Part shown: positions 34,790-49,096 of the stretch, one piece after another
Layout: every line of letters starts with the position of its first letter
Numbering within the stretch: the first letter of the stretch is position 1
Origin: an uncultured Pseudomonadota bacterium
GTDB lineage: Bacteria > Pseudomonadota > Gammaproteobacteria > Methylococcales > Methylomonadaceae
Direction: 5' to 3'
Length of the DNA stretch: 61,041 nt
Assembly: GCA_903867225.1 (NCBI GenBank)
Contig: CAIPQN010000045.1
Span: 1-61,041, forward strand
Notes under the pieces: model-generated
Seen by the model: the letters and a program-made list of their open reading frames with translations, nothing else
Databases searched by the model: none
What the model was told of the DNA's origin: nothing
Position numbers and translations under genes: made by a program

Positions 34790-37700
34790 ATGTCCTACTC
34801 TTTTACCGAAAAAAAGCGTATTCGAAATAACTTTGGGAAAAGTACTGAAGTACTTGACGTTCCCTATCTTCTAGCCACTCAAATTGATTCTTACGCCCAT
34901 TTTTTACAGTCTGGTGTTGATATAAATAAACGTGAAACTCTTGGGTTGCACGCTGCATTTTCAAGCGTTTTCCCGATTGAAAGTCATAACGGATACGCGG
35001 TGTTGGAATATGTACGTTATCGTTTAGGTGATCCAGTTTTTGATGTTAGGGAATGTCAACAACGTGGTGCAACTTATGCGGCTTCTTTACGTGTCCTAGT
35101 GCGTTTAGTGATTTATGACAAAGAAGCATCGGCTTCAGCTAAAGTAGTTAAAGATGTACGTGAACAAGAAGTCTATATGGGTGAACTGCCATTAATGACA
35201 GACAATGGAACTTTTGTAATTAACGGTACTGAACGTGTAATCGTATCTCAATTACATCGTTCACCTGGTGTCTTTTTTGATCATGATAAAGGCAAAACCC
35301 ATTCATCTGGGAAGTTATTATTTAATGCCCGCGTAATTCCTTACCGTGGATCGTGGCTGGACTTTGAATTTGATCATAAAGATTGCGTTTATGTACGTAT
35401 TGATCGTCGGCGAAAAATTCCAGCTACTATTTTATTACGAGCCTTGGATAAAACATTTGATAATGAAAAAATAATCAGCATATTTTTTGAAACTAATAAA
35501 TTTGTTATAGATCAAAATGTTTGTATTTTGCATATTGCTCCTGAACGTTTACGAGGCGAAATTGCTGCATTTGATATTAAAAATGACGGTCAAGTTTTAG
35601 TTGAGGAAGGGCGGCGAATTACTGCAAAACATATTCGTGACATCAATAAAGTAGGTTTAACAGCGTTTGAAGTTCCTAGAGAGTATTTGATTGGTAAAAT
35701 TCTAGGACATAACGTAGTTGATAAAAAAACTGGTGAGTTAATCGCATCTGTTAATGAAGAAGTAACAGGTAACATTATTGATCGCTGTATAGAATCTGGT
35801 GTTAGTGAATTAAACACTTTGTATGTCAATGAGTTAGATCGTGGTGCATACATTTCTAATGCTATGCGTTCTGATACTACTACCAACAATTTAGAAGCAT
35901 TAGTTGAAATTTATCGCATGATGCGTCCTGGTGAGCCACCAACCCGCGAGTCAGCAGAAAATTTATTTCAAAATTTATTTTTCACAGATGAACGATATGA
36001 TTTATCTGTCGTCGGACGAATGAAATTTAATCGGCGATTAGGACGCGAAGCGATTGTAGGTACAGGAACTTTAACAAAAGAAGACATCATCGACGTATTG
36101 AAAGAGTTAATTGCTATTCGTAATGGCAATGGCATCGTTGATGACATTGATCATTTAGGAAATCGTCGCGTGCGTTCTGTGGGCGAAATGGTTGAAAATC
36201 AATTCCGTGTCGGCTTAGTGCGTGTTGAACGAACAGTTAAAGAGCGTTTAACGTTAGCAGATTCTGAAGGCTTAATGCCGCAAGAAATCATCAATGCGAA
36301 ACCTGTTTCAGCAGCGATTAAAGAATTTTTTGGTTCTAGTCAATTATCGCAGTTCATGGATCAAAATAATCCATTGTCGCAAGTAACGCATAAACGTCGT
36401 GTTTCTGCATTAGGACCAGGTGGTTTAGCTCGTGAACGCGCAGGTTTTGAAGTCCGTGACGTACACGCGACGCATTACGGTCGAGTTTGTCCGATTGAAA
36501 CGCCAGAAGGTCCAAATATTGGATTGATTAACTCGCTGTCCGTTTATGCGAGAACCAATAATTATGGTTTCTTGGAAACACCTTACCGTAAAGTAGTAAG
36601 TGGCAAAGTAACCAATCAAGTAGATTATTTATCTGCTATTGAAGAAGGCGAATTTGTTATCGCGCAAGCGAGTGTTCCCGTTGATGAAACAGGCAAATTA
36701 ATTGATGGTTTAGTATCTTGCCGTCATAAAGATGAATTTACTTTAGCGATGTCTGATACCGTGCAATATATGGACGTATCGTCAAAACAAATTGTTTCAG
36801 TCGCCGCTTCAATTATTCCGTTCTTAGAACACGACGACGCGAACCGTGCTTTGATGGGGTCAAATATGCAACGTCAAGCTGTTCCAACTTTACGGGCGGA
36901 AAAACCGCTTGTTGGTACTGGTATGGAACGTACTGTTGCAAAAGACTCTGGTGTAACTGTTGTGGCAACACGAGGTGGAAAAATAGAATCGGTTGATGCC
37001 GCTCGGATTGTTGTGCGTGTGAACGATACAGAAACTGAAAATGGCACGTCTGGTGTTGATATTTATAACTTAATTAAATACACCCGTTCAAACCAAAATA
37101 CTTGCATTAACCAAAAACCATTGGTTAAAGTTGGCGACAAAGTGAAATCTGGCGACATTATGGCAGATGGACCTTCGACTGATATGGGTGAATTGGCACT
37201 TGGGCAAAATATGCTGGTTGCCTTTATGCCTTGGAATGGCTACAACTATGAAGATTCGATTCTTGTTTCTGAACGTGTTGTTAAAGAAGATCGCTTTACA
37301 ACTATTCACATCGAAGAAAAAACTTGTGTAGCTCGCGACACGAAACATAGTCCAGAAGAAATCACCGCTGATATTCCAAATGTTAGTGAAGAAGCATTAT
37401 CGAAACTGGACGAATCCGGTATTGTTTACGTTGGTGCCGAAGTAAAAGGTGGCGATATTTTGGTTGGGAAGGTTACACCGAAAGGCGAAACTCAACTTAC
37501 TCCAGAAGAAAAATTGTTGCGTGCGATTTTCGGTGAAAAAGCCGCAGATGTGAAAGATACTTCGTTGCGTGTCCCTGGTAGTATCGAAGGAACCGTGATT
37601 GACGTTCAAGTTTTTACTCGTGACGGCGTAAAAAAAGATAAACGTGCGTTAGACATCGAACAAGATCAAATCAAAAGTTATCGTAAAGATTTGGATGATC

Positions 37701-38884
37701 AGATTAAGATTCTTGAAGGCGATATTTTTGCGCGAATCGCTAAAGATTTAGTTGGTAAAGTGGCTCAAGCTGGTAAGGATTTGAGTGCTGGCGATGTGCT
37801 TAAGCAGAAGTATTTAGAGGGTTTGAAACCATCTGATTGGTTCAAACTCAAAATGAAAGAGGATGAACTCAATACATTGTTAGAAGTCACAGAAAAGCAA
37901 ATTGAGCAGCAACGCAAAGATTTTGATGCAAAGTTTGAAGATAAAAAACGCAAAATTACGATGGGTGATGATTTGCCACCTGGCGTTTTGAAGATGGTGA
38001 AAGTCTATTTAGCTGTGAAACGCCGCATTCAACCAGGTGATAAAATGGCAGGACGACATGGAAATAAGGGGGTTATTTCGATGATTCGTCCGATTGAAGA
38101 TATGCCGTATACCGCTGATGGTAATCCTGTTGATATTGTACTTAATCCATTAGGTGTACCATCTCGAATGAATGTCGGGCAGGTGCTAGAAACTCATTTA
38201 GGTTGGGCGGCGAAAGGCTTAGGCATTAAAATCGGTAAAATGCTAGAAGCGAAATACGATGCGTCTCAAACGAAAGTGAAGGCAATTCGTGAGTATTTGG
38301 ACAAAATTTACAACTGTAATGGACGTAAAGAAGATTTAGCTTCGTTTAGTGATGCCGAAATTTTGGAAATGGCAACTAATTTAGTTAGTGGCGTGCCGAT
38401 GGCAACTCCTGTTTTTGATGGGGCAAATGAAGAAGATATTCATGAAATGCTTCGTCTAGCTGATTTACCTGAAGATGGGCAAACTATTTTGTATGATGGT
38501 TTAACAGGTGAACCATTTGAACGCAAAGTCACTGTTGGCTATATGTATATGTTGAAATTGAACCATTTGGTTGATGACAAAATGCACGCTCGATCAACGG
38601 GCCCTTATAGTCTCGTGACGCAACAACCGTTGGGTGGTAAAGCGCAATTCGGTGGTCAGCGTTTTGGTGAAATGGAAGTTTGGGCATTGCAAGCTTATGG
38701 TGCTGCTTATACGTTGCAAGAAATGCTTACAGTAAAATCGGATGATGTTACTGGTAGAACTCGAATGTATAAAAACATCGTTGATGGTGATCACAAAATG
38801 GAAGCTGGAATGCCAGAATCATTCAATGTGTTAATTAAAGAAATTCGTTCATTAGCAGTCAATATTGAATTAGAACGAGAATAA
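34790..38884 (+). CDS. rpoB: RNA polymerase beta subunit
   Basis: A 1364-residue catalytic subunit, slightly longer than E. coli (1342). Rifampicin-pocket cluster [21 protein letters not shown] is of the sensitive type, with the usual Ser, Gln, Asp and His. [15 protein letters not shown] near the C-terminal third and the switch region ending [18 protein letters not shown] are intact. A perfect 9-bp hairpin separates it from rpoC. Confidence 0.98.
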   Translation: MSYSFTEKKRIRNNFGKSTEVLDVPYLLATQIDSYAHFLQSGVDINKRETLGLHAAFSSVFPIESHNGYAVLEYVRYRLGDPVFDVRECQQRGATYAASLRVLVRLVIYDKEASASAKVVKDVREQEVYMGELPLMTDNGTFVINGTERVIVSQLHRSPGVFFDHDKGKTHSSGKLLFNARVIPYRGSWLDFEFDHKDCVYVRIDRRRKIPATILLRALDKTFDNEKIISIFFETNKFVIDQNVCILHIAPERLRGEIAAFDIKNDGQVLVEEGRRITAKHIRDINKVGLTAFEVPREYLIGKILGHNVVDKKTGELIASVNEEVTGNIIDRCIESGVSELNTLYVNELDRGAYISNAMRSDTTTNNLEALVEIYRMMRPGEPPTRESAENLFQNLFFTDERYDLSVVGRMKFNRRLGREAIVGTGTLTKEDIIDVLKELIAIRNGNGIVDDIDHLGNRRVRSVGEMVENQFRVGLVRVERTVKERLTLADSEGLMPQEIINAKPVSAAIKEFFGSSQLSQFMDQNNPLSQVTHKRRVSALGPGGLARERAGFEVRDVHATHYGRVCPIETPEGPNIGLINSLSVYARTNNYGFLETPYRKVVSGKVTNQVDYLSAIEEGEFVIAQASVPVDETGKLIDGLVSCRHKDEFTLAMSDTVQYMDVSSKQIVSVAASIIPFLEHDDANRALMGSNMQRQAVPTLRAEKPLVGTGMERTVAKDSGVTVVATRGGKIESVDAARIVVRVNDTETENGTSGVDIYNLIKYTRSNQNTCINQKPLVKVGDKVKSGDIMADGPSTDMGELALGQNMLVAFMPWNGYNYEDSILVSERVVKEDRFTTIHIEEKTCVARDTKHSPEEITADIPNVSEEALSKLDESGIVYVGAEVKGGDILVGKVTPKGETQLTPEEKLLRAIFGEKAADVKDTSLRVPGSIEGTVIDVQVFTRDGVKKDKRALDIEQDQIKSYRKDLDDQIKILEGDIFARIAKDLVGKVAQAGKDLSAGDVLKQKYLEGLKPSDWFKLKMKEDELNTLLEVTEKQIEQQRKDFDAKFEDKKRKITMGDDLPPGVLKMVKVYLAVKRRIQPGDKMAGRHGNKGVISMIRPIEDMPYTADGNPVDIVLNPLGVPSRMNVGQVLETHLGWAAKGLGIKIGKMLEAKYDASQTKVKAIREYLDKIYNCNGRKEDLASFSDAEILEMATNLVSGVPMATPVFDGANEEDIHEMLRLADLPEDGQTILYDGLTGEPFERKVTVGYMYMLKLNHLVDDKMHARSTGPYSLVTQQPLGGKAQFGGQRFGEMEVWALQAYGAAYTLQEMLTVKSDDVTGRTRMYKNIVDGDHKMEAGMPESFNVLIKEIRSLAVNIELERE

Positions 38885-38904
38885 TCTTAGGCACAGGCCA
38901 GTCT

Positions 38905-38934
38905 ACAAGGCGCGTCTTGCGCCTTGTGCTTTTA
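38905..38934 (+). terminator. Hairpin between rpoB and rpoC
   Basis: A perfect stem ACAAGGCGC/GCGCCTTGT with a GTCTT loop is followed by GCTTTT in the 75-bp gap. It may be a partial terminator or an RNA-processing site. The T-tract is short, so full termination is unlikely. Confidence 0.6.
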
Positions 38935-38959
38935 AACTTATTTTAAAGAGGACAAGCTC

Positions 38960-41900
38960 TTGAAAGATTTAATGAATTTCTTAAAACGTCAAAATCGCGC
39001 AGAAGATTTTGATGGTATTCGTATTGGTCTCGCTTCGCCAGATGTGATTCGTTCATGGTCGTATGGTGAGGTAAAAAAACCAGAAACAATTAATTACCGT
39101 ACGTTTAAGCCAGAACGGGATGGACTATTTTGTGCCAAAATTTTTGGTCCCGTAAGTGATTACGAATGTTTATGCGGTAAATATAAACGTCTAAAACATC
39201 GTGGTGTTATCTGTGAAAAATGTGGTGTAGAAGTCACACTTTCTAAAGTACGTCGTGACCGCATGGGGCATATTGATTTAGCTAGCCCCGTTGCACATAT
39301 TTGGTTTTTAAAATCATTGCCTTCGCGTATCGCGTTGTTGCTTGATATGACCTTGCGTGAAATCGAGCGCGTGTTGTATTTTGAATCGTTTGTGATTTTA
39401 GAATCTGGTGATACACCTTTAGTCAAAGGGGTATTACTGACAGATGATGAGTATCAAGATGCACAAGAGAAATATGGTGACGATTTTGTCGCTAAAATGG
39501 GTGCAGAAGCGATTTACGAATTGTTGAAATCTATTGATTTAAAAGCTGAAGTTGAAATTTTAAAACAGGAAATTAACGCAACTAGCTCAGAAACAAAAAT
39601 CAAAAAATATGCTAAACGCCTTAAAGTCATGAGTGCGTTGTTAGCTTCAAAAAATCGTCCCGAATGGATGATTTTAAAAGTGTTACCTGTACTACCACCC
39701 GAATTACGTCCGTTAGTTCCTCTTGATGGTGGGCGTTTTGCGACATCAGATCTGAATGATTTATATCGTCGTGTAATTAACCGTAATAATCGTTTAAATC
39801 GGTTATTGGATTTGAGTGCGCCTGACATTATTGTGCGTAATGAAAAACGAATGCTGCAAGAATCAGTCGATGCGTTGCTTGATAATGGTCGTCGTGGTCG
39901 TGCAATTACAGGGACAAATCGTCGTCCGTTGAAATCGCTTGCCGATATGATCAAGGGTAAACAAGGGCGTTTCCGTCAAAATTTACTTGGGAAACGAGTG
40001 GATTATTCTGGTCGTTCTGTCATCGTGGTTGGTCCTTCATTGCGTTTACATCAATGCGGTTTGCCGAAAAAAATGGCATTAGAATTGTTCAAACCATTTA
40101 TTTTTAGCAAATTGCAATTCCGTGGTTTAGCGACAACTATTAAAGCTGCGAAGAAAATGGTTGAGCGTGAAGGAACGGAAGTATGGGATATTCTCGAAGA
40201 AGTGATTCGTGAACATCCAATTCTTTTGAACCGTGCGCCCACATTGCATCGATTAGGGATTCAGGCATTTGAACCCACGTTGATTGAAGGTAAAGCAATC
40301 CAATTACATCCGTTAGTTTGTAGTGCTTTCAACGCGGATTTTGACGGCGATCAAATGGCAGTTCACGTTCCGTTATCGATTGAAGCGCAATTAGAAGCAC
40401 GAACATTGATGATGGCAACGAATAACATTTTATCGCCAGCTAATGGTGAACCAGTCATCAATCCTTCACAAGATATGGTTTTGGGGTTGTATTACATTAG
40501 TCGTGAAAAAATGAATGCTGTTGGTAATGGCAGTATTTTTGTCAGTGTTAGTGAAGTACATAAAGCTTTGGAAGAAAAAGCGGTGGAATTGCAGTCCAAA
40601 ATTCAATTGCGTATTACCGAAAAAGTAACTGACAAAACTGGAGTTATTAGCCATAAAACACATCGTGTGGATACAACGGTAGGTCGCTCGTTAATTTGGG
40701 AAATGATTCCTGTTGGGATGCCGTTCGATTTAGTCAATTGTGATATGACGAAAAAGAACATTTCACGCTTGATTAACTATAGTTATCGTTACATGGGCAA
40801 CAAAGATACTGTCGTTTTGGCAGATCAGTTAATGTATTTAGGATTTAAATACGCTACTCGTTCGGGAATTTCATTTGGTATCGAGGATATGGAAATTCCA
40901 GATGAAAAAAATGTCATTTTGGCGGATTCAAATAAAGAAGTGAACGAAATTCAAAGTCAATATGCGGCGGGTTTAGTTACTGACGGTGAACGTTACAATA
41001 AGGTTGTTGATATTTGGTCACACGCAAACGACAAAATCGCTAAAGTAATGATGGACGGTTTAGGTAAAGAAAGTTACATCGATGCACAAGGCGAAACGAA
41101 AGAACAAAAATCATTTAATTCAATTTACATGATGGCAGATTCTGGAGCTAGGGGTTCTGCAGCTCAAATTCGACAATTAGCTGGAATGCGTGGTTTGATG
41201 GCAAAACCTGATGGTTCTATTATTGAAACACCAATTACTGCGAATTTCCGTGAAGGTTTAGACGTATTGCAATACTTTATTTCAACGCATGGTGCGCGAA
41301 AAGGATTGGCTGATACGGCTTTGAAAACAGCAAACTCTGGATACTTAACCCGTCGTTTAGTTGATGTTGCACAAGATTTAATTATCAGCGCACAAGATTG
41401 TGGTACGACTAGCGGGCTAGCAATGACTCCAATTATTGATGGCGTAAACGTAGTTGAATCGTTATCTGAGCGTGTTTTGGGGCGAGTTGCTGCTATCGAT
41501 GTTATGGATAAGTCAGGTGAAAATATCGTTGCACCAAAAGGCACTTTAATTGATGAAGATTGGGTCGTAGTGCTTGAAAAAGCGGGTATTGATCATGTTT
41601 TGGTACGTTCAATTATCACTTGTGAAAATCGTCACGGTGTTTGTGCCGCTTGTTATGGACGTGATTTAGGTCGTGGACATTTAGTTAATATTGGTGAAGC
41701 AGTTGGTGTTATTGCAGCGCAATCAATTGGCGAACCTGGTACACAGTTAACAATGAGAACGTTCCATATTGGTGGTGCTGCTTCTCGAGACGTTGCTATT
41801 AGTAAGGTCGAAGTAAAATCTGAAGGTACTGTTCGTTTAAGTAATTTAAAAAGTGTCGTTAATCGCGAAGGAAATTTAGTTGCGGTTTCTCGCTCAGGCG

Positions 41901-43168
41901 AGGTAGTTGTAATGGATGAATACGGTCGTGAACGTGAACGTTATAAAATCCCTTATGGTGCGGTACTTTCTAAAAAAGAAGGTGAAAGAGTTGAAGCAGG
42001 CGAAGTTATCGTTAATTGGGATCCATTTACACATCCTGTTATTACAGAAGTGGACGGGATTGTTGAGCTAAATGCTTTTGTTAATGGTGTCACTGTTCAA
42101 TCACAATTAGATGCAATAACGGGTTTGACAGATTTAGTAGTTATCGATCCTAAGCAGCGGGGTAGTGCAGGCAGAGAATTGCGTCCAATGGTAAAATTGC
42201 TCGATGTGGGTGGTAACACAATTTATTTGCCCGGCACTGAAATTCCAGCACAATACTTTTTACCAACAGGTGCTATTGCCAGTATCAAAGACGGTGGTGA
42301 AGTAAAAATTGGTGATGTTTTAGCTCGTATTCCACAAGAATCTAGTAAAACTCGTGATATTACAGGTGGTCTACCGCGTGTTGCCGATTTATTTGAAGCT
42401 CGCAAAACGAAAGATCCAGCTATTCTCGCTGAGGCTACAGGTATTATTTCGTTTGGCAAAGAAACTAAAGGCAAGCAACGAGTTTCTATCACAGATGCGA
42501 GTGGTGAGCAGTTTGAAACTTTAATTCCTAAATGGCGACATATCACTGTATTTGAAGGTGAACAGGTAGAAAAAGGTGAAACTATTGCAGAAGGTGAATT
42601 AACACCTCATGATATTTTGCGTTTACGTGGTGTGGAAGAATTGGCTAACTATTTAGTCAAGGAAATTCAGGATGTATACCGTTTGCAAGGTGTTAAAATC
42701 AACGATAAACACATTGAGGCTATTATTAGACAAATGTTGCGGAAAGTTGAGATTACTGCCTCAGGTGATAGTAGTTTCTTGAAAGGTGAGCAGGTAGAAC
42801 GTGCAGCAATGCGTGAAGAAAATGATCGTATTGAAGCAGATGGTAAAATTCCTGCCAGTTACGATTCTGTGTTGTTAGGTATTACAAAAGCTTCATTAGC
42901 TACAGAATCTTTCATTTCAGCTGCTTCATTCCAAGAAACTACAAGAGTACTTACCGATGCAGCAGTTCGTGGGCTAAGTGACAATTTGCAAGGCTTAAAA
43001 GAAAATGTAATTGTTGGACGATTGATTCCAGCTGGTACAGGTTTAGCGTATCATGAAAATAGAAGGCAACGCTTTATGTTATCTGAAGTTAAAAATGAGG
43101 GAGATTTGATTACGTCTATCGATATAGATGATGTTGAAGAAGCTCTTAAACAAGCGTTGAATATTTAG
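38960..43168 (+). CDS. rpoC: RNA polymerase beta' subunit
   Basis: A 1402-residue subunit (E. coli 1407). Zinc site 1 uses Cys70, Cys72, Cys85 and Cys88. The catalytic [12 protein letters not shown] loop holds the three Mg2+ aspartates. Zinc site 2 is represented by [14 protein letters not shown]. The TTG at 38960 (MKDLMNFLK) has AGAGG eight bases upstream and matches family starts, so I accept it. Confidence 0.98.
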   Translation: MKDLMNFLKRQNRAEDFDGIRIGLASPDVIRSWSYGEVKKPETINYRTFKPERDGLFCAKIFGPVSDYECLCGKYKRLKHRGVICEKCGVEVTLSKVRRDRMGHIDLASPVAHIWFLKSLPSRIALLLDMTLREIERVLYFESFVILESGDTPLVKGVLLTDDEYQDAQEKYGDDFVAKMGAEAIYELLKSIDLKAEVEILKQEINATSSETKIKKYAKRLKVMSALLASKNRPEWMILKVLPVLPPELRPLVPLDGGRFATSDLNDLYRRVINRNNRLNRLLDLSAPDIIVRNEKRMLQESVDALLDNGRRGRAITGTNRRPLKSLADMIKGKQGRFRQNLLGKRVDYSGRSVIVVGPSLRLHQCGLPKKMALELFKPFIFSKLQFRGLATTIKAAKKMVEREGTEVWDILEEVIREHPILLNRAPTLHRLGIQAFEPTLIEGKAIQLHPLVCSAFNADFDGDQMAVHVPLSIEAQLEARTLMMATNNILSPANGEPVINPSQDMVLGLYYISREKMNAVGNGSIFVSVSEVHKALEEKAVELQSKIQLRITEKVTDKTGVISHKTHRVDTTVGRSLIWEMIPVGMPFDLVNCDMTKKNISRLINYSYRYMGNKDTVVLADQLMYLGFKYATRSGISFGIEDMEIPDEKNVILADSNKEVNEIQSQYAAGLVTDGERYNKVVDIWSHANDKIAKVMMDGLGKESYIDAQGETKEQKSFNSIYMMADSGARGSAAQIRQLAGMRGLMAKPDGSIIETPITANFREGLDVLQYFISTHGARKGLADTALKTANSGYLTRRLVDVAQDLIISAQDCGTTSGLAMTPIIDGVNVVESLSERVLGRVAAIDVMDKSGENIVAPKGTLIDEDWVVVLEKAGIDHVLVRSIITCENRHGVCAACYGRDLGRGHLVNIGEAVGVIAAQSIGEPGTQLTMRTFHIGGAASRDVAISKVEVKSEGTVRLSNLKSVVNREGNLVAVSRSGEVVVMDEYGRERERYKIPYGAVLSKKEGERVEAGEVIVNWDPFTHPVITEVDGIVELNAFVNGVTVQSQLDAITGLTDLVVIDPKQRGSAGRELRPMVKLLDVGGNTIYLPGTEIPAQYFLPTGAIASIKDGGEVKIGDVLARIPQESSKTRDITGGLPRVADLFEARKTKDPAILAEATGIISFGKETKGKQRVSITDASGEQFETLIPKWRHITVFEGEQVEKGETIAEGELTPHDILRLRGVEELANYLVKEIQDVYRLQGVKINDKHIEAIIRQMLRKVEITASGDSSFLKGEQVERAAMREENDRIEADGKIPASYDSVLLGITKASLATESFISAASFQETTRVLTDAAVRGLSDNLQGLKENVIVGRLIPAGTGLAYHENRRQRFMLSEVKNEGDLITSIDIDDVEEALKQALNI

Positions 43169-43170
43169 GC

Positions 43171-43199
43171 TTGACCTAATGTAGAATAGCCAGTATCAT
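43171..43199 (+). promoter_or_regulatory. str operon promoter
   Basis: TTGACC (43171-43176), a 17-bp spacer and TATCAT (43194-43199) begin 2 bp after the rpoC stop. The remaining 110-bp leader before rpsL holds no gene I can support. Confidence 0.78.
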
Positions 43200-43308
43200 T
43201 ACCTACTAAAGTCAGCCACCGCACTTCGCTTAAGATGAAGTTAGTTAGTTGCGTTTTGGTAGGTTATTTCATTGATCTGACAGTTAAAAAATATTTCGGA
43301 GTAAAAGT

Positions 43309-43683
43309 ATGGCCACAATCAATCAGTTGGTTCGCAAGCCCAGAGCTAAGAAAGTTGAAAAAAGTAATGTGCCTGCATTGGAGGCATGCCCACAGCGAAG
43401 AGGTGTTTGTACGCGTGTTTACACTACAACACCCAAAAAGCCAAACTCCGCACTTAGAAAAGTGGCTCGCGTTAGGCTTACTAATGGAGCCGAGGTTAGT
43501 AGTTACATCGGCGGTGAAGGTCATAATCTGCAGGAACATTCTGTAGTATTGATTCGTGGTGGTCGTGTTAAAGATTTGCCTGGTGTGCGTTATCACGTCG
43601 TTCGTGGTAGTCTGGACGCTTCTGGTGTAAGTAATAGAAAATGCGGTCGTTCTAAATATGGCACTAAACGCCCTAAAGGTTAA
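43309..43683 (+). CDS. rpsL: 30S ribosomal protein S12
   Basis: Decoding-centre protein of 124 residues. [19 protein letters not shown] carries the lysines altered in streptomycin-resistant mutants, and [13 protein letters not shown] the second resistance site; both are wild type. First gene of the str unit; rpsG starts 11 bp after it. Confidence 0.98.
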   Translation: MATINQLVRKPRAKKVEKSNVPALEACPQRRGVCTRVYTTTPKKPNSALRKVARVRLTNGAEVSSYIGGEGHNLQEHSVVLIRGGRVKDLPGVRYHVVRGSLDASGVSNRKCGRSKYGTKRPKG

Positions 43684-43694
43684 TTGGTAAGTAA

Positions 43695-44165
<471 letters not shown>

Positions 44166-44180
44166 GGTTAATTAGTTTTT

Positions 44181-46277
44181 GTGGCGCGTAAAACACGGAT
44201 AGAAAAATATCGCAACATTGGCATTATGGCTCACATTGATGCTGGGAAAACTACAATGACCGAGCGAATTTTGTATTACACAGGTGTTTCCCACAAAATG
44301 GGTGAGGTTCATGATGGTGCTGCCGTTATGGATTGGATGGTGCAAGAGCAAGAGCGTGGTATAACGATTACGTCAGCTGCGACCACTTGTTTTTGGAGCG
44401 GGATGCGGGGGCAGTACGATCAGCATCGTATTAATATTATTGATACACCTGGACACGTTGATTTTACTATTGAAGTTGAGCGATCACTACGAGTCTTAGA
44501 TGGTGCTTGTGCCGTATTGTGTGCTGTTGGTGGTGTTGAGCCACAATCCGAAGCGGTGTGGCGACAGGCTGATAAATATGAAGTTCCTAGATTGGTTTTT
44601 ATTAATAAGATGGATCGCACTGGGGCTGATTTTTTTGGCACAACTGAGCAAATAAAGGTTCGTTTAGCTTCAAACCCCGTTTTATTGCAATTACCAATAG
44701 GCAAAGAGGAAGGGTTTAAAGGAGTTGTTGACTTGGTTAGTATGAAGTCTATTTATTGGCATGATGCCAACACTGGTACTACGTTTGACGAGTTAGACAT
44801 TCCTTCTGAGTTGGTTGTGGTGGCTGCAAAGTGGCGAGAGGCTCTCATTGAAGCTGCAGCCGATGCAGATGAGGAGTTGACAGATAAATATCTGGAAGTT
44901 GGTTCTCTGACTAATGATGAGATTAAATATGGTATTCGTGCATTAACAGTTGCAAATAAAATTGTTCCTGTTTTTTGCGGAACTGCCTTTAAAAACAAAG
45001 GTGTTCAGGCGTTACTTGATGCAGTGATTGATTATCTACCAGCACCAACGGATATAAAACCTACTCGATGTCTTTTAGCAAACGGTGTTTCAGAATCTGT
45101 CAGGGTTGCAAGTGATTCGGAACCTTTTTCTGCATTAGTCTTCAAAATTTCAACTGATCCTTTTGTTGGCGTGTTGACATTTTTTAGGGTTTATTCTGGT
45201 GTTTTAGCAGTAGGTGATACCATTTTTAACTCTACAAAAATGAGGCGTGAGCGGATTGGAAAAATTGTTCAATTGCATGCTAATAGCCGTGAAGAGGTAA
45301 AGGAAGTTTTTGCAGGTGATATTGCGGCAGTTATTGGTTTAAAAGATGTCACTACGGGTGACACACTTTGTGATATGAAAGAGCCGATTATTTTGGAAAA
45401 AATTGTGTTTCCCGAACCAGTTATTTCAATTGCAATTGAGCCAAAAACCAAAGCAGACGAAGATAAAATGACGGCTGTTTTAGAGCGTTTGGCGCAAGAA
45501 GATCCTTCTTTTAAAACCAGTGTCGATGCTGATTCGGGGCAATTAGTTATCTCTGGAATGGGAGAGTTACATTTAGACATCATCGTAGATCGCATGAAGC
45601 GTGAATTTAACGTTGATGCAAGTATTGGCTCACCACAAGTTGCTTATCGTGAGACAATTGATTCAGTTTGTGAACAAGAAATCGAATTTTCGCGTCAAAT
45701 GGGTGCAAAAGCACAATACGCTCACATTAAATTACGATTAGAGCCATTAGCTCGTGGCTCAGGTTATGAGTTTGTAAGTGATGTTCCAAAAGGGATTGTA
45801 CCCACTGAATATATTCAGGCTGTGGATAAAGGAATTCAAGATCAGCTTCGTGGTGGTATTTTAGCGGGCTATACTGTTTTGGATGTAAAGGCAACATTGC
45901 TTGATGGTTCTTATCACGATACTGATTCTAATGAATCTGCTTTTCGTACAGCTGGGGCGATGTGTTTTAGAGATGGTGCTAAAAATGCCAACCCCATTTT
46001 ATTAGAGCCAATGATGAGTGTTGATGTTATTACTCCTGAAGATTACATGGGAGATGTTGTTGGTGATATTAGTAAGCGACGTGGTGTTATTCAGTCAATA
46101 AAAGATAGCGCGTCTGCAAAAATGATCAACTGCGAAGTGCCGTTGTCGGAAATGTTTGGTTATGCCACCGATTTGCGTTCTTTATCGCAAGGGCGAGCGA
46201 CCTACAGTATGCAGTTTGAAAAATACAGTGAAGTGCCATTGCATATTGCTGAAACAATCATTAAAAGATTTTTATAA
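44181..46277 (+). CDS. fusA: Elongation factor G
   Basis: Translocase GTPase of 698 residues (E. coli 704), starting at GTG. P-loop [17 protein letters not shown] and [10 protein letters not shown] are intact; domain IV carries [13 protein letters not shown] and domain V the closing [19 protein letters not shown]. Only one fusA is in the window. tuf copy 2 follows at 27 bp. Confidence 0.98.
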   Translation: MARKTRIEKYRNIGIMAHIDAGKTTMTERILYYTGVSHKMGEVHDGAAVMDWMVQEQERGITITSAATTCFWSGMRGQYDQHRINIIDTPGHVDFTIEVERSLRVLDGACAVLCAVGGVEPQSEAVWRQADKYEVPRLVFINKMDRTGADFFGTTEQIKVRLASNPVLLQLPIGKEEGFKGVVDLVSMKSIYWHDANTGTTFDELDIPSELVVVAAKWREALIEAAADADEELTDKYLEVGSLTNDEIKYGIRALTVANKIVPVFCGTAFKNKGVQALLDAVIDYLPAPTDIKPTRCLLANGVSESVRVASDSEPFSALVFKISTDPFVGVLTFFRVYSGVLAVGDTIFNSTKMRRERIGKIVQLHANSREEVKEVFAGDIAAVIGLKDVTTGDTLCDMKEPIILEKIVFPEPVISIAIEPKTKADEDKMTAVLERLAQEDPSFKTSVDADSGQLVISGMGELHLDIIVDRMKREFNVDASIGSPQVAYRETIDSVCEQEIEFSRQMGAKAQYAHIKLRLEPLARGSGYEFVSDVPKGIVPTEYIQAVDKGIQDQLRGGILAGYTVLDVKATLLDGSYHDTDSNESAFRTAGAMCFRDGAKNANPILLEPMMSVDVITPEDYMGDVVGDISKRRGVIQSIKDSASAKMINCEVPLSEMFGYATDLRSLSQGRATYSMQFEKYSEVPLHIAETIIKRFL

Positions 46278-46304
46278 ATTTGAATTATTTTTAAGGTGTA
46301 ACTC

Positions 46305-47495
46305 ATGGCTAAAGAAAAATTTTCGCGTAGCAAACCACACGTTAACGTTGGCACAATCGGTCACGTTGATCATGGTAAAACTACTTTAACAGCGGCATTA
46401 ACAACTGTTATGGCTAAATTGCACGGTGGTGCAGTAAAAGCATTTGATCAAATTGATAACGCTCCTGAAGAAAGAGCGCGTGGTATCACTATTGCTACTT
46501 CGCACGTTGAATATGAATCAACACAGCGTCATTACGCTCACGTTGACTGCCCAGGTCACGCCGATTATGTAAAAAACATGATCACAGGTGCAGCGCAAAT
46601 GGACGGCGCGATTTTGGTTTGTTCAGCTGCTGATGGTCCAATGCCACAAACTCGCGAACATATTTTGTTGTCACGCCAAGTTGGTGTTCCATACATTGTT
46701 GTTTTCCTAAACAAAGCAGATATGGTTGACGATGAAGAGTTGATTGAATTGGTTGAAATGGAAATTCGTGAGTTATTGGATATGTACGAATTCCCAGGAG
46801 ACGATACCCCAATTATTCGTGGTTCAGCGTTGTTAGCGTTACAAGGCGATGAAAGTCCGATCGGGGCTCCGTCAGTTGTAAAATTAGTCGAAGCGTTAGA
46901 CTCTTATATTCCATTACCAGAACGTGCCGTTGACGGTGCATTCTTAATGCCAATCGAAGACGTATTTTCAATTTCAGGTCGCGGCACTGTTGTTACTGGT
47001 CGTATCGAACGCGGTGTAATTAAAGTTGGTCAAGAAGTTGAAATTGTAGGTATTCGTCCAACTGTTGTTACGACTTGTACTGGCGTTGAAATGTTCCGTA
47101 AATTGTTGGATCAAGGTGAAGCTGGCGATAACGTAGGTTTATTGTTGCGTGGTACAAAACGTGATGACGTTGAACGTGGTCAAGTTTTAGCGCACAAAGG
47201 TACTATCAAGCCACACGCTTATTTTAATTCTGAAATCTATATTTTGTCTAAGGATGAAGGTGGTCGTCATACCCCATTCTTCAATGGTTATCGTCCACAG
47301 TTCTATTTCAGAACAACTGATGTAACGGGGGCAGTAGAATTGCCAGAAGGCGTTGAGATGGTAATGCCTGGTGATAATATTTCGGTAAAAGTGAAATTGA
47401 TTTCACCTATTGCTATGGAGGAAGGGTTGCGTTTTGCAATTCGTGAAGGCGGGCGCACAGTAGGTGCCGGCGTTGTTGCATCGATCATCGAGTAA
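46305..47495 (+). CDS. tuf: Elongation factor Tu, copy 2 (tufA position)
   Basis: The second EF-Tu gene, 396 residues, with four substitutions relative to copy 1. The G-domain motifs are identical. At DNA level most differences are synonymous, with a perfectly shared tract of about 59 bases near the 3' end. rpsJ starts only 5 bp after its stop, so the str and S10 operons are fused here. Confidence 0.98.
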   Translation: MAKEKFSRSKPHVNVGTIGHVDHGKTTLTAALTTVMAKLHGGAVKAFDQIDNAPEERARGITIATSHVEYESTQRHYAHVDCPGHADYVKNMITGAAQMDGAILVCSAADGPMPQTREHILLSRQVGVPYIVVFLNKADMVDDEELIELVEMEIRELLDMYEFPGDDTPIIRGSALLALQGDESPIGAPSVVKLVEALDSYIPLPERAVDGAFLMPIEDVFSISGRGTVVTGRIERGVIKVGQEVEIVGIRPTVVTTCTGVEMFRKLLDQGEAGDNVGLLLRGTKRDDVERGQVLAHKGTIKPHAYFNSEIYILSKDEGGRHTPFFNGYRPQFYFRTTDVTGAVELPEGVEMVMPGDNISVKVKLISPIAMEEGLRFAIREGGRTVGAGVVASIIE

Positions 47496-47500
47496 AAATT

Positions 47501-47812
47501 ATGTCTAATCAAACTATCAGAATCCGATTGAAATCATTCGATCATAAGTTAATTGATCAGTCGGCTAGTGAGATAGTAGAAACAGCAAGAAGAACTGGCG
47601 CTCAAGTTAAGGGTCCCATTCCATTGCCTACTAAAAAAGAACGTTTCACCGTATTAGTTTCACCGCACGTCGATAAAGATGCGCGTGACCAATATGAATT
47701 AAGAACCTACAAAAGGCTGCTAGACATTGTTGAGCCTACTGATAAAACAGTAGATGCTTTAATGAAATTAGATCTTGCAGCTGGTGTGGATGTTCAAATT
47801 AAGTTGAATTAA
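47501..47812 (+). CDS. rpsJ: 30S ribosomal protein S10
   Basis: A 103-residue protein (NusE) with [21 protein letters not shown] and the loop [20 protein letters not shown]. It also bridges NusG and the leading ribosome. With just 5 bp after tuf there is no room for an S10-type leader. Confidence 0.97.
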   Translation: MSNQTIRIRLKSFDHKLIDQSASEIVETARRTGAQVKGPIPLPTKKERFTVLVSPHVDKDARDQYELRTYKRLLDIVEPTDKTVDALMKLDLAAGVDVQIKLN

Positions 47813-47830
47813 GAATAGAGGAATTGGCAA

Positions 47831-48481
47831 ATGTCAATAGGTCTTATTGGTCGTAAATGTGGTATGACCAGAGTCTTTTGTGAGGATGGAGCATCGATTC
47901 CGGTGACCGTATTGCAAATTGACTCAAATAGAGTGACACAGGTTAAAAGTCTTGAAATAGATGGTTATCGCGCAATTCAAGTTGCTGCTGGCGATAAAAA
48001 AGCGTCAAAAGTAACTAAGGCGATGGCTGGTCATTACGCCGCTGCTAATGTTACTGCTGGTCGCGGTCTTTGGGAATTTAGACTTGAAGATGGCGAGGGT
48101 TCTGAACTAAATTTAGGTTCCGAATTGCCATTAAGTATTTTTTCTGAAGGTCAAGTGATTGATGTGCAAGGTCAGAGCATCGGTAAAGGTTTTGCTGGTG
48201 GTGTGAAAAGACATCATTTCAGTATGCAAGATGCAACTCACGGTAACTCATTGTCGCATCGTGTATTGGGTTCTATCGGTATGTGTCAGACACCAGGTCG
48301 CGTTTTTAAAGGTAAAAAAATGGCAGGGCATCTAGGTGCTGCAAAAACAACCATTCAAAACTTGACGATTCATTCGATTGATGCAGAAAGAAAATTAATT
48401 TTAGTAAAAGGTGCTGTTCCTGGTGCTAAAGGTGGTGATGTTGTGATTACACCTGCTTCTAAAATGCGGAATAAGGGTTAA
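47831..48481 (+). CDS. rplC: 50S ribosomal protein L3
   Basis: A 216-residue peptidyl-transferase-proximal protein: [18 protein letters not shown] at the start and [21 protein letters not shown], containing the glutamine that is N5-methylated by PrmB in E. coli-type L3. rplD follows after 3 bp. Confidence 0.97.
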   Translation: MSIGLIGRKCGMTRVFCEDGASIPVTVLQIDSNRVTQVKSLEIDGYRAIQVAAGDKKASKVTKAMAGHYAAANVTAGRGLWEFRLEDGEGSELNLGSELPLSIFSEGQVIDVQGQSIGKGFAGGVKRHHFSMQDATHGNSLSHRVLGSIGMCQTPGRVFKGKKMAGHLGAAKTTIQNLTIHSIDAERKLILVKGAVPGAKGGDVVITPASKMRNKG

Positions 48482-48484
48482 GTC

Positions 48485-49096
48485 ATGGGATTGCAAATAC
48501 CTAAATTAAATGAACAAAATGGTATCCAAGTTAGCGATGCTGTTTTTGGGCAGTCGTACAATGAGACTCTTATACATCAGCTAGTAACTCGTTACTTAGC
48601 TGGGGCAAGACAAGGCACAAAGGCGCAAAAAACCCGTTCTGACGTAAGTGGCGGTGGAATCAAGCCTTGGAGACAAAAAGGAACGGGTCGAGCTAGATCG
48701 GGTACAACTAGAAGTCCGATATGGCGGACAGGTGGTGCTACTTTTGCTGCGAGACCACGCAATTATGATCAAAAACTAAACAAAAAAATGTTCCGTGTGG
48801 GCATCCGTTCCATTTTATCAGAATTGTTACGTCAAAACCGCTTGATTATTAGTGCTGAAGTATTAGTAGCTACACCAAAGACAAAATCGTTGCGTGTACA
48901 GCTAGACTCTTTTAATTCGAAACGCACGCTAATTGTTGTAAGTGAAGTCGACATGAATCTAGCTCTAGCGTCAAGAAATATTCCTTATGTGGAAGTAGTC
49001 GAAGCTTTAAATTTAAATCCTGTTTTGTTAGTTGCTGCCGATAAGGTGATTGTTACACCTAGTGCATTACAGCAGTTAGAGGAGCGTTTAGCATGA
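48485..49096 (+). CDS. rplD: 50S ribosomal protein L4
   Basis: A 203-residue exit-tunnel protein; the tunnel loop reads [20 protein letters not shown] and [20 protein letters not shown]. In E. coli it represses the S10 operon, but the usual leader is not present here. It overlaps rplW by 4 bp. Confidence 0.97.
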   Translation: MGLQIPKLNEQNGIQVSDAVFGQSYNETLIHQLVTRYLAGARQGTKAQKTRSDVSGGGIKPWRQKGTGRARSGTTRSPIWRTGGATFAARPRNYDQKLNKKMFRVGIRSILSELLRQNRLIISAEVLVATPKTKSLRVQLDSFNSKRTLIVVSEVDMNLALASRNIPYVEVVEALNLNPVLLVAADKVIVTPSALQQLEERLA

